From Luteipulveratus flavus (GTDB lineage Bacteria > Actinomycetota > Actinomycetes > Actinomycetales > Dermatophilaceae): a DNA stretch of 64,000 nt. The stretch is from NCBI RefSeq assembly GCF_029080175.1, contig NZ_JARFJC010000014.1. The stretch is one strand, 5' to 3'. Made by a program: the position numbers and the translations under genes. Within the stretch, counting starts at the first letter, position 1, and each line of letters begins with the position of its first letter. The notes under the pieces were generated by a model that had not been told where the DNA came from, did no database searches, and saw nothing but the letters and a program-made list of their open reading frames with translations. This document shows, piece by piece, positions 25,336 through 33,115 of this stretch.

Positions 25336-25383
25336 CTCGCTGGTTGAGCCGGTCGAGCCGCTGGGCGAGACCGAGTCGAAACC
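25336..25383. repeat. Composite repeat: GGTTGAGCC unit plus CGAGTCGAAACC unit
   Basis: CTCGCTGGTTGAGCC at 25336-25350 and CCGAGTCGAAACC at 25371-25383 occur in the same order and near-same spacing as in the large repeat at 28095-28143. The rest of this intergenic stretch (25384-25492) shows nothing recognisable beyond the start region of the next gene. Confidence 0.7.
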
Positions 25384-25492
25384 AGGTAACCGCGAACGAA
25401 CGAGTCTCTCCGGTCGGGCTCCGTACCGGCCGCACACCCACGACGGCAATAACGCCTCGTACGAGGCTCAGAACGCACGCGATACTGGCCAG

Positions 25493-25918
25493 ATGCCCGA
25501 GGACGTGGTCGTCAGCGACCGGCTGGTGATACCCGCCGGCGAGCTGCGCGAACGCTTCTCCCGCAGCTCCGGTCCCGGCGGTCAGGGCGTCAACACGGCC
25601 GACTCCCGGGTGGAGCTCACCCTCGACGTGGCCGCATCGCCGTCGATCCCCGAACCCCTGCGCGACCGCATCGTGGCCCGGCTCGCCCACCGGCTGGTCG
25701 GCGGCGAGCTGACGATCGCGGCGAGCGAGTACCGCAGCCAGCTCGCCAACCGCCGGGCCGCACGGGAGCGGCTGGCCCAGCTGCTGCGCGAGGCCGCCGC
25801 TCCCCCGCCGGCCAGGCGCCGTGCGACCAAGCCGACCCGCGGCTCGCACGAGCGCCGCATCGCCGCCAAGAAACGACGCGGCGAGGTCAAGAAGGGCCGC
25901 GGCCGGTTCGACGCCTGA
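25493..25918 (+). CDS. arfB: Ribosome-rescue peptidyl-tRNA hydrolase ArfB
   Basis: A 141-aa class I release-factor-like protein that frees stalled ribosomes without a stop codon. The GGQ catalytic motif is in SRSSGPGGQGVNTADSRVEL near residue 32. The C-terminus is a Lys/Arg-rich tail (ERRIAAKKRRGEVKKGRGR), which in ArfB/ICT1 enters the empty mRNA channel. Length and layout match the family; there is no codon-recognition domain, as expected. No operon partner. Confidence 0.95.
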   Translation: MPEDVVVSDRLVIPAGELRERFSRSSGPGGQGVNTADSRVELTLDVAASPSIPEPLRDRIVARLAHRLVGGELTIAASEYRSQLANRRAARERLAQLLREAAAPPPARRRATKPTRGSHERRIAAKKRRGEVKKGRGRFDA

Positions 25919-25991
25919 CCCGATCGAGGGCCGCGGCCGAATCGACGAACCCGGTCAGCCTGATCCTCGCCGGCCGCCGCACCCTCCGGTC

Positions 25992-26046
25992 GAGTGCGCG
26001 CGTCGTGCGGGATTTTCGCTGTGAACGCAGCAGGACACGCGCACTC
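25992..26046. repeat. 9-bp inverted repeat with long loop
   Basis: GAGTGCGCG (25992-26000) and CGCGCACTC (26038-26046) flank a 37-nt loop containing GCGGGATTTTCGC. It lies between arfB and the marR-type gene, where no gene is seen. Probably a dispersed repeat element; I could not find a second copy in the window. Confidence 0.5.
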
Positions 26047-26107
26047 GGCCGGAACGAGGGGGCGGTGGGTGACCACGCGCTGGGGACATCCCTCGACAGG
26101 GAAATAG

Positions 26108-26140
26108 TTGTGTGATCACAATGGTTGCATGACAACAACC
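26108..26140. promoter_or_regulatory. Probable MarR operator
   Basis: TTGTGtgatCACAA (26108-26121) is a perfect inverted repeat containing the 10-bp palindrome TGTGATCACA. A second symmetric element, GGTTG-N8-CAACC (26123-26140), overlaps the start codon. MarR proteins bind such palindromes over their own promoter; the regulator gene is immediately downstream. Confidence 0.55.
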
Positions 26141-26566
26141 AAACCCACGCCGGTCGGCCTCTGGCTGTCGATGATGGGGATCGTCATGGACCACAAGTGG
26201 TACTTCGCCGAGCGGTTCGAGAAGAAGCTGCCGGTCCCGTACAGCCGGTACCGCGCCCTGCGTCGGGTCGAGCAGCAGCCGCGCAGCCAGCGCGAGCTCG
26301 CCGACGCGATGGGGGTGGACGCCCCGGCGATGACGGTGATCGTCAACGACCTGGTCAGGCACGGCCTCGCCACGCGCGAGGCGCACCCGGACGACCGCCG
26401 GGTCAAGCTCGTCACCGCCACGCCGGCCGGCCTCGCCTGGCTTGACGACGTCCGGTCGCTGCCCGACGGGGCGCCGCCGCTGATGGACGTGCTGACCGGC
26501 GACGAACGGCGCGAGCTCGCGCGTCTGCTCGACAAGCTCCAGGCCGGCCAGGGCGGGGCGAGCTGA
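26129..26566 (+). CDS. MarR-family transcriptional regulator
   Basis: A 145-aa winged-helix regulator: the DNA-binding part is RSQRELADAMGVDAPAMTVIVNDLV followed by the wing EAHPDDRRVKLVTATPAG. The ATG at 26129 sits at the end of a palindromic region and has no ribosome-binding site; an in-frame TTG further upstream overlaps the operator and is less likely. The stop overlaps the ATG of a drug-efflux gene (TGATG), so it probably represses itself and the exporter until an effector binds. Confidence 0.9.
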   Translation: MTTTKPTPVGLWLSMMGIVMDHKWYFAERFEKKLPVPYSRYRALRRVEQQPRSQRELADAMGVDAPAMTVIVNDLVRHGLATREAHPDDRRVKLVTATPAGLAWLDDVRSLPDGAPPLMDVLTGDERRELARLLDKLQAGQGGAS

Positions 26567-28011
26567 TGACGACGACCCGGGACGTCCCGTCCGTCCAGGC
26601 GCACGAGCTCGACCGGCGGCACCGCTGGATCGTCGTCGCGATCTGCTGCATGAGCCTGTTCATCGTCGGCATCGACACCAGCGGCCTCAATCTGGCGCTG
26701 CCCTCGATCCAGGACGACCTGTCGACGTCGTACTCGCAGCTGCAGTGGGTCGTCGACGCGTACACGCTGGTCATCGCCGGTCTGCTGATGCTGTCCGGGT
26801 CGATGGGCGACCGGTTCGGACGCCGCCGCGTGTTCCGGCTGGGGCTCACGCTGTTCGGCGTAGGTTCGCTGCTCTGCTCGGTCGCGCCGTCGATCGGCGT
26901 GCTGATCGCGGCGCGGATGCTGCAGGCGGTCGGTGGCTCGATGCTCAACCCGGTCGCGATGTCGATCATCACCAACACGATCCACGACCCTCGGGAACGG
27001 GCTCGCGCGATCGGCATGTGGGGCGGCACCGTGGGTCTCTCGCTGGCGCTCGGGCCGGTCGTCGGCGGCGCACTCGTCGACGCGATCGGCTGGCGGTCGA
27101 TCTTCTGGCTGAACCTCCCGATCGCCGTCGCCGCGCTCGTCCTGACCACCCGGTTCGTGCCCGAGTCGCGCGCCGAGCGGCCCCGCCGGTTCGACCCGGT
27201 CGGCCAGCTGTGCGTGATGGTGCTGCTCGCCTCACTGACGTACGCGATCATCGAGGGCCGCAGCCTCGGCTGGACCTCCGCCCCGGTGGTCGGCTGCTTC
27301 GTCGCCGCCACCCTCGCGCTCGGGCTGCTGGTGGCGTACGAGCGTCGCCGCCGCGAGCCGCTGCTGGACCCGCGGTTCTTCCGGAGCGTGCCGTTCTCGG
27401 GTGCGGTCGTGACGGCCGTGCTCGGGTTCGCGGCGATGGGCGGGTTCTTGTTCCTCAACACGCTCTACCTGCAGGACGTACGCGGCCTCTCACCCTTCGC
27501 CGCCGGGCTGATGACGCTGCCGATGGCAGGGATGACCGCGCTGTGCTCGCCGTTCTCCGGTCGCGTCGTCGGCGTCCGCGGTCCCCGCCTGCCGATGGTC
27601 GTCGCGGGTGCCGGCATCTCGGTGAGCGCTCTGATCCTGCTGACGCTGCGGTCGGACACCTCGTACGTCGTGCTGGCGGTCGCGTACCTGGCGTTCGGCG
27701 TTGGGTTCGGGTCGCTGAACGCGCCCATCACCAACACCGCCGTGTCCGGGATGCCGCGGGCCCAGGCGGGCGTCGCCGCGGCCATCGCCTCGACGAGCCG
27801 CCAGGTCGGGACGGCGCTCGGGGTAGCGGTGTTCGGCGCAGTGACGCTCGGTCGGCTCGACGGTTCCGTACGCACCGGGCTCGCCGCGTCGAGCCGGGCC
27901 GGCTGGGCGCTCATGCTGGCGTGCGGCGCCGGCATCCTCGTCCTGGCGCTGGTGACGACGAGCCCCTGGGCGTTGCACTCCCGCGACCGCGTCGCCGCCG
28001 AGATCGACTGA
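26566..28011 (+). CDS. MFS drug:H+ antiporter, DHA2 (EmrB/QacA) family
   Basis: A 481-aa integral membrane exporter with about 14 hydrophobic segments. Family motifs: FIVGIDTSGLNLALPSIQ with the acidic residue of TMS1, LQWVVDAYTLVIAGLLM, motif A GSMGDRFGRRRVF and the motif C-like region GLSLALGPVVGGAL. It uses proton influx to expel hydrophobic drugs. It is co-translated with the upstream MarR gene. The drug range is unknown. Confidence 0.93.
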   Translation: MTTTRDVPSVQAHELDRRHRWIVVAICCMSLFIVGIDTSGLNLALPSIQDDLSTSYSQLQWVVDAYTLVIAGLLMLSGSMGDRFGRRRVFRLGLTLFGVGSLLCSVAPSIGVLIAARMLQAVGGSMLNPVAMSIITNTIHDPRERARAIGMWGGTVGLSLALGPVVGGALVDAIGWRSIFWLNLPIAVAALVLTTRFVPESRAERPRRFDPVGQLCVMVLLASLTYAIIEGRSLGWTSAPVVGCFVAATLALGLLVAYERRRREPLLDPRFFRSVPFSGAVVTAVLGFAAMGGFLFLNTLYLQDVRGLSPFAAGLMTLPMAGMTALCSPFSGRVVGVRGPRLPMVVAGAGISVSALILLTLRSDTSYVVLAVAYLAFGVGFGSLNAPITNTAVSGMPRAQAGVAAAIASTSRQVGTALGVAVFGAVTLGRLDGSVRTGLAASSRAGWALMLACGAGILVLALVTTSPWALHSRDRVAAEID

Positions 28012-28019
28012 GCGCCCCC

Positions 28020-28278
28020 CTCGCCGGTTGAGCCGGGCCGACCACTCGCCGGTTGAGCCGGGCCGGAGACTCGCTGGTTGAGCCGGGCCGACCACTCGCT
28101 GGTTGAGCCGGGCCGGAGCGAAGCGGAGGTCCGAGTCGAAACCCGGTGCCGCGCGGGGAGACTCGTCCGTGCGCGGTCACCTGGTTTCGACTCGGTCTCG
28201 GCTGGCGCCTCGACCGGCTCAACCAGCGGAGAGAGCGGCTCAACCAGCGGAGGGGCCGGCTCAACCGGCGGCGGGGCC
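28020..28278. repeat. Large inverted array of GGTTGAGCC-type repeats
   Basis: Four direct 25-bp units (28020-28044, 28045-28069, 28070-28094, 28095-28119) carry CTCGCYGGTTGAGCCGGGCC. Then comes CCGAGTCGAAACC (28131-28143), its perfect complement GGTTTCGACTCGG (28183-28195), and three reversed 21-bp units (28216-28236, 28237-28257, 28258-28278) carrying GGCTCAACCRGCGG. The whole can fold as a long cruciform or hairpin. It fills the gap between the convergent MFS and DinB genes and is the same family as 8780-8816 and 25336-25383. Confidence 0.85.
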
Positions 28279-28283
28279 GGAGG

Positions 28284-28724
28284 TCAGCGGGGGCCGAGGC
28301 CGGTGCGGCCGTCGAGCAGCTCGCGGGCGATGTCGAGGTGGCCAGCGTGCCGGGCGGTCTCCTCGATCATGTGCAGGATGACGCCCCGCAGGTCGGTCAC
28401 CTCGTCGGCGAGCTCGGGCAGCACCGGACCGGCGGGCGCGGAGTCCAGCGACACGTCGCGTACGGCCTCGTCGCACAGCCGGGTCTGCGCCAGGTAGTCC
28501 GCGAGCACGTCGCCGGAGTCCGGGCGCGCCATGGGCTCCCCGCGCATGACCGCGCCGAACCAGTACCGCTCAGCGCCGGCGAGGTGCTCGAGCAGGCTCT
28601 GCGGGCTCCAGCCACTCGGCACGACGGACCGGGTCATCGCCGCGGCGTCGAGGCCGTCGACGATGGCGACGACCGAGCGACGCTGGGCGTCGAGGAAGTG
28701 GGCGAGGTCCGCGCGCTCGGTCAT
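28284..28724 (-). CDS. DinB/DUF664 family protein
   Basis: A 146-aa DinB-fold protein, the third in the window. LLEHLAGAERYWFGAVMRGEP and the C-terminal HMIEETARHAGHLDIARELLDGR carry the metal-binding His positions. Its ATG overlaps the stop of the AHSA1-domain gene by 4 bp, so it is the last gene of the ArsR-AHSA1-DinB operon. It was read from the internal ATG because the longer open frame runs through the upstream genes in a different frame. Confidence 0.9.
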   Translation of the reverse strand: MTERADLAHFLDAQRRSVVAIVDGLDAAAMTRSVVPSGWSPQSLLEHLAGAERYWFGAVMRGEPMARPDSGDVLADYLAQTRLCDEAVRDVSLDSAPAGPVLPELADEVTDLRGVILHMIEETARHAGHLDIARELLDGRTGLGPR

Positions 28725-29224
28725 GACTCCTCGACCGACATCGTCTGGTAGGTCGGCTTCAGCTCGTTCGCGCGGGCGCCCCAGTCGGCGGTCGGGCGAC
28801 CCTCGAGGTAGGCGTGCAGGTCCTCCAGGTGCACCTGCCAGCCGCCGCCGTACGCGGGCAGCATCTCGCGGGGCAGGCCCCGCTCCTCGACGACCAGCCG
28901 GGTCCCTCCGTCGACCTCGGCGAGGGTGGCCTCCAGCGTCGTGGCGTCGTCCTCGCCCGGCATCATCGTGACGAACAGCCGGTGCGGCGGCTCGCACGCC
29001 TCGATCCGACCCGGCCCCTCGGCGCCGCTGGTGAAGCGGATCTCGAACCGCCCGCCCGGACGCAGGTCGCCCGTGACGTGGGCGACCCAGCGGGCGAGCC
29101 GCTCCGGATCGGTGACGGCCTCCCAGAGGTCGTCGATGTCGGTGGCGTAGGTGTCCTCGAGGCGTACCCCGGGCACCCCCGCCCACAGGTGCATCGTCGC
29201 GAGCGTGCGGGTCTGAGTGCTCAT
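28721..29224 (-). CDS. SRPBCC/AHSA1-domain protein
   Basis: A 167-aa START-like ligand-binding protein (activator of Hsp90 ATPase 1-like family): DIDDLWEAVTDPERLARWV, LRPGGRFEIRF, and a C-terminal GGGWQVHLEDLHAYLEG. In bacteria these often follow an ArsR regulator, as here, with 4-bp overlaps on both sides. The ligand is unknown. The start MSTQTRTL is set by the overlap with the upstream stop. Confidence 0.88.
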   Translation of the reverse strand: MSTQTRTLATMHLWAGVPGVRLEDTYATDIDDLWEAVTDPERLARWVAHVTGDLRPGGRFEIRFTSGAEGPGRIEACEPPHRLFVTMMPGEDDATTLEATLAEVDGGTRLVVEERGLPREMLPAYGGGWQVHLEDLHAYLEGRPTADWGARANELKPTYQTMSVEES

Positions 29225-29574
29225 GCTGACCTCCCGGTCTTCTCGGTGGTGCCGGACCTGCGTGCCGTACGCCGTCCGCGGGCGACCTCGGTGTGCAGGG
29301 CGTCGAGGCGCTGACCCCACAGGTCGCGGTGGTGGGCGAGCCACGCGTCGGCGTCGGCGAACGCGTCAGGGCGCAACGAGTAGACGCGCTCCCGGCCCCG
29401 CTGCTCGACCTCGACCAGGCCCGCCTCCAGCAGCACCCGCAGGTGCCGCGAGACGCCGGGCCGTGCGATCGGCAGGCTCTCGGCGAGCGCACCCGCGGTG
29501 ACGGGTCCGGCGGCGAGTGTGTCGATGATCGACCGTCGGCTCCCGTCGGCCAGCGCGTGGAAGACAGCGTCCAT
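29221..29574 (-). CDS. ArsR-family transcriptional regulator
   Basis: A 117-aa winged-helix repressor: MDAVFHALADGSRRSIIDTL, then HTH segment ARPGVSRHLRVLLEAGLVEVEQRGRE. The metal-binding Cys box of classical ArsR/SmtB is absent, so it senses something else, as is typical for the ArsR-AHSA1 operons. It is the first gene of the operon; a nested palindrome begins six bases upstream of the ATG and probably mediates autoregulation. Confidence 0.92.
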   Translation of the reverse strand: MDAVFHALADGSRRSIIDTLAAGPVTAGALAESLPIARPGVSRHLRVLLEAGLVEVEQRGRERVYSLRPDAFADADAWLAHHRDLWGQRLDALHTEVARGRRTARRSGTTEKTGRSA

Positions 29575-29579
29575 CGCAG

Positions 29580-29619
29580 AAGCGTACCCATACAGTTACG
29601 TAACTGTCCAGGTACGCTT
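29580..29619. promoter_or_regulatory. 40-bp nested palindromic operator ahead of the ArsR gene
   Basis: A perfect 16-bp palindrome ACAGTTACGTAACTGT (29592-29607) is flanked symmetrically by AAGCGTACC (29580-29588) and GGTACGCTT (29611-29619), all around the same centre with only three unpaired positions per side. It lies between the ArsR start (29574) and a divergent small gene (29653), so it may control both. Confidence 0.75.
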
Positions 29620-29652
29620 CCGTCGCCCACGACGGCCGGACCACAATGAGGC

Positions 29653-29922
29653 ATGACACCCAGCTACCGGCTGTTCCCCGACTACGGCGCCGACCCGGTG
29701 TGGGCCGAACGCGGCATGGTCGACCTGGACGACCTGCCGATCTCCTCGCGCCTCCGGACCGACCTGCGCACCTGGGCGGCGCGCTGGGAGCAGTTGATGG
29801 GCCAGGACTTCCGGATCCGCGAGAAGGACAGCCACAACGAGTGGCAGCGGGCCGGACGACGACTGGCGCGCGACCTCCAGCGCGAGCTCGGCGACGACGC
29901 CGTCGTCACGTACGAGCCGTGA
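29653..29922 (+). CDS. Small hypothetical protein
   Basis: An 89-aa soluble protein rich in charged and aromatic residues (MTPSYRLFPDYGADPVWAE, then WAARWEQLMGQDFRI). I recognise no domain. Its codon use matches the surrounding genes, and the position directly divergent from the ArsR operator suggests it is real and perhaps co-regulated. Confidence 0.65.
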   Translation: MTPSYRLFPDYGADPVWAERGMVDLDDLPISSRLRTDLRTWAARWEQLMGQDFRIREKDSHNEWQRAGRRLARDLQRELGDDAVVTYEP

Positions 29923-29941
29923 CGGCGACGACGTCCGCGGG

Positions 29942-31153
29942 TCAGGCGACCATGCCGTGCGGGTCGATCACGTACTTCTTCGCGGCACCCTTGTCGAAGT
30001 CGGAGTAGCCCTGAGGAGCGTCGTCCAGGCTGATCTTCGTCGCGTTGACGGCCTTGGCGATCTCCGCCTTGCCGCTGAGGATCAGGTTCATCAGCTGGCG
30101 GTTGTACCGCTTCACCGGGCACTGGCCGGTCGTGAACGAGTGCGACTTCGCCCAGCCGAGCCCGAGGTCGATCCCGAGCCGGCCCTGCTTGGCGTTCTCG
30201 TCGATGGCTCCCGGGTCGCCGGTCACGTACAGGCCCGGGATGCCGAGCGAGGCTCCGGCCCGGGCGATGCCCATGACGTCGTTCAGGACGGTGGCGGGCG
30301 CCTCCTCGGCGTCCGCGCCGTGACCGCGGGCCTCGAAGCCGACCGCGTCGACCGCGGCGTCCACCTCGGGCTCGCCGAGCACGCCCTCGATGAGGTCCTC
30401 GATCTTGTCGCCCGAGCTGAGGTCGACCGTCTCGCAGCCGAAGCTCTTGGCCTGCTTGAGCCGTTCGGCGTTCATGTCGCCGACGACGACCACGGACGCG
30501 CCGAGCAGCTGGGCGGCGTGCGCGGCGGCGAGGCCGACCGGCCCGGCGCCCGCGACGTACACGGTGGAGCCGGTGGTCACGCCCGCGGTGTACGCGCCGT
30601 GGTAGCCGGTCGGGAAGATGTCCGACAGCATCGTCAGGTCCAGGATCTTCTCCATGGCCTGGTCCCGGTCGGGGAAGCGCAGCAGGTTGAAGTCGGCGTA
30701 CGGCACCATCACGTACTCCGCCTGGCCGCCGATCCAGCCGCCCATGTCGACGTACCCGTACGCCGCCCCCGCGCGAGCAGGGTTGACGTTCAAGCAGATT
30801 CCGGTCTTGCCCTCGTTGCACATCCGGCACCGTCCGCAGGCGATGTTGAAGGGTACGGAGCAGATGTCGCCCTTGTTCACGAAGAGGACGTCGTCCCCGG
30901 TCTCGACCACCTCGCCGGTGATCTCGTGGCCGAGCGTCTGCCCGACGGGGGCTGTGGTCCGGCCGCGCACCATGTGCTGGTCGCTGCCGCAGATGTTGGT
31001 GGTGACCAGCTTCAGGATCGCTGCGTGCGGCGCCTTCTTCTTGATCTTCATGCCGGAGGACACGTCCTTCGGCAGCTCCAGGGTCGGGTAGTCGATCGAC
31101 TCGACCGCCACCTCGCCCGCGCCCTTGTAGACAACAACTCTGTTACCGGTCAT
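29942..31153 (-). CDS. fdhA: Glutathione-independent formaldehyde dehydrogenase (zinc alcohol dehydrogenase family)
   Basis: A 403-aa NAD-dependent enzyme resembling Pseudomonas putida FdhA (about 399 aa), converting formaldehyde to formate without a thiol cofactor. It starts MTGNRVVVYKGAGEV. The catalytic zinc region is NICGSDQHMVRGR with GHEITGE; the structural zinc Cys cluster is ACGRCRMCNEGKTGICLN; the NAD fold is VYVAGAGPVGLAAAHAA. The ATG has GAGGAGCAGG just upstream. It stands alone. Confidence 0.92.
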   Translation of the reverse strand: MTGNRVVVYKGAGEVAVESIDYPTLELPKDVSSGMKIKKKAPHAAILKLVTTNICGSDQHMVRGRTTAPVGQTLGHEITGEVVETGDDVLFVNKGDICSVPFNIACGRCRMCNEGKTGICLNVNPARAGAAYGYVDMGGWIGGQAEYVMVPYADFNLLRFPDRDQAMEKILDLTMLSDIFPTGYHGAYTAGVTTGSTVYVAGAGPVGLAAAHAAQLLGASVVVVGDMNAERLKQAKSFGCETVDLSSGDKIEDLIEGVLGEPEVDAAVDAVGFEARGHGADAEEAPATVLNDVMGIARAGASLGIPGLYVTGDPGAIDENAKQGRLGIDLGLGWAKSHSFTTGQCPVKRYNRQLMNLILSGKAEIAKAVNATKISLDDAPQGYSDFDKGAAKKYVIDPHGMVA

Positions 31154-31414
31154 GGCCTGCTCCTCATTGAGACAGTCACGGCGTCGTGTCGTGAGGTCCC
31201 TCCACGGTAGGACCGCGCGCAAGGCCTACGGACGGGTTCGGTGGCCCTGGCGGCCGCGGGGCGCCTGGCGGTACGCGGTCGAGCCCCTGGCCGTACGCGG
31301 CCGGACGCCGCCCCTCGCTGCGCGGCATCGACTACTACCGCGGGACCTTCCCCCGCATGGCGGAGCACGGCAGGCTGATGGTCCGTGCCGTGATCGCCGA
31401 CCTGGAGGGCACCG

Positions 31415-32020
31415 ATGACCACAGCCACTCGCGTCACGGTCGAGGCCGCGCGTGACGCCCTCATCGCGAGCCTGCACGGCACGGTGCTCGACATCGGGGC
31501 GGGTACGCCGCGCCGCCGCGCCCACCTCGCACCGGGCTCGCGGTGGGTCGGCCTGGAACCGGACGAGTCTCGTCACCACCGGCTCGTCCCGACCGTCGCC
31601 GGCGAGGACCGGCTGCTGCTCGGCCGGGCGGAGCACATCCCGCTGCCCGACGGGTCGGTGGACGCCGCGCTGACCAGCTTCACCCTGTGCTCGGTGGACG
31701 ACCAGCCGACGGCGCTGGCCGAGATCCGGCGCGTCGTACGGCCGGGCGGGGCCTTCGCGTTCGCCGAGCACGTCGGGGCACCGTACGGCTCCTGGTCCCG
31801 ACGGCTCCAGCGGGTGGCCACGCCGTTCAGCCTCCGGTTCGACCACGGCTGCCGCCCGACCCGCGACACCCTCGGCGTCATCGAGGCGCTGGTGTGGGAG
31901 CACGTCGAGACCGAGACGTACGACGTCCGGGTCGCCCCCGGCGTCATCGTCCCGTTCGTCGTCGGACGGGCCGTCCTGCCGTCCGCGCCCCGCGGATCGT
32001 CGGCGACGATGGGCCGATGA
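31415..32020 (+). CDS. Class I SAM-dependent methyltransferase
   Basis: A 201-aa Rossmann-type methyltransferase: motif I VLDIGAGTPRRR, motif II-like VGLEPDES, then LPDGSVDAALTSFTLCSVDD and the post-motif VVRPGGAFAFAEH. The substrate is unknown. The ATG follows GGAGGGC. It overlaps the next gene (ATGA), a pyridoxamine oxidase-like gene, so the two are co-translated. The 260 bp upstream hold no confident gene. Confidence 0.88.
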   Translation: MTTATRVTVEAARDALIASLHGTVLDIGAGTPRRRAHLAPGSRWVGLEPDESRHHRLVPTVAGEDRLLLGRAEHIPLPDGSVDAALTSFTLCSVDDQPTALAEIRRVVRPGGAFAFAEHVGAPYGSWSRRLQRVATPFSLRFDHGCRPTRDTLGVIEALVWEHVETETYDVRVAPGVIVPFVVGRAVLPSAPRGSSATMGR

Positions 32021-32433
32021 GCACCCGGAAGGCCGCCCTGGACCTGCGCGACCCCGCCCTGACCGAGTTCTGGCGTGAGCGCCACCTGCAGACCCTGACG
32101 ACACCGCGCCCGGACGGCACGCCGCACGTCGTCCCCGTCGCCGCGACCCTCGACCCGGACGAGCCGCTGGTCCGGGTCATCACCTCGCGCACCTCGCGCA
32201 AGGCCCGGAACGTGGTCGCCGGTGGCGACGGCGGCGTGCCCGTCGCGCTGTGCCAGGTGGACGGCCGCCACTGGGTCACCGTCGAGGGCGTCGCCACCGT
32301 GCTGGACGACCCGGCCGACGTCCGGCTCGCCGAGCAGCGGTACGCGCAGCGGTTCCGGGTGCCGCGCGAGAACCCGCTGCGGGTCGTGATCGCGGTCCGG
32401 GTGACGCGGGTGATGGGCCACCTGCCCGGCTGA
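32017..32433 (+). CDS. PPOX-class (F420-type split-barrel) oxidoreductase
   Basis: A 138-aa split beta-barrel flavin/F420-binding protein: LTEFWRERHLQTLTTPRPDG, then VPVAATLD, RTSRKARNVVAG and ALCQVDGRHWVTVEGVATV. This matches actinobacterial PPOX-class F420-dependent enzymes. Substrate unknown. The start ATG overlaps the methyltransferase stop by 4 bp. Confidence 0.88.
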   Translation: MSTRKAALDLRDPALTEFWRERHLQTLTTPRPDGTPHVVPVAATLDPDEPLVRVITSRTSRKARNVVAGGDGGVPVALCQVDGRHWVTVEGVATVLDDPADVRLAEQRYAQRFRVPRENPLRVVIAVRVTRVMGHLPG

Positions 32434-32463
32434 TGTCGGTGGCCGTCCCTACGGTCTCGGGGC

Positions 32464-33102
32464 ATGGACGCGAAGACCCAGGAGCTGCGCGAGGCGCACG
32501 ACGTCATCTCCGCCGTGTACGCCGAGCGGCTGGCCCACATCATCGACACGATGCCCGTCGAGCGTGGCGTTCTCGGCGTCTTCCGGGACCTCGTGCTGGA
32601 GAGCGGGCTGGGCACCGACGTCGGCGACATCGGTTGTGGCACCGGCAGACTCGCGCCCTACCTCGCCGGGCTGGGGTTGACGCCCTCAGGGGTCGACCTG
32701 TCCCCGGAGATGATCCGGCTGGCACGGCGCGACTACCCCGGCCACCCCTTCGACGTTGCCGACGTGCGGTCGTTGCCGTTCGCGGACGCCTCCCTCGCCG
32801 GAGCGCTCGGCTGGTACTCGCTGATGTACCTCGCGCCGGACCAGCGACCGCGGGCGTTCGCCGAGCTCGCCCGGGTCGTGCGCCCTGGCGGCCACGTCGC
32901 GATCGCGTACAAGCAGGGCGACGACACGCCCCGCCGCGGCGGCCGCAGCCTCGACGTCGCGTTCGACATCTACTGGCTCTCCGAGGCGGAGATGGCCCGG
33001 CGCGTCACCGACGCCGGCTTCCGGGTCGTGCTCACCGCGACCAAGCCCGCCGACCCCGACGAGCTGCAGCCGCAGGGCTACCTCATCGCCCGGCGCTGCT
33101 GA
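32464..33102 (+). CDS. Class I SAM-dependent methyltransferase
   Basis: A 212-aa methyltransferase: motif I VGDIGCGTGRLAPYLAG, then SGVDLSPEMIRLARR, FADASLAGALGWYSLMY and VVRPGGHVAIAYK. Typical UbiE/Coq5-like fold. It follows the PPOX gene by 30 bp in the same direction and ends convergent to ndh. Substrate unknown. Confidence 0.9.
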   Translation: MDAKTQELREAHDVISAVYAERLAHIIDTMPVERGVLGVFRDLVLESGLGTDVGDIGCGTGRLAPYLAGLGLTPSGVDLSPEMIRLARRDYPGHPFDVADVRSLPFADASLAGALGWYSLMYLAPDQRPRAFAELARVVRPGGHVAIAYKQGDDTPRRGGRSLDVAFDIYWLSEAEMARRVTDAGFRVVLTATKPADPDELQPQGYLIARRC

Positions 33103-33115
33103 GCGAGCGACGAGC

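Noticed and set aside
28020..28278. CRISPR array
   Set aside because: The 25-bp and 21-bp units abut with almost no unique spacers, occur in both orientations, and no cas genes are present.
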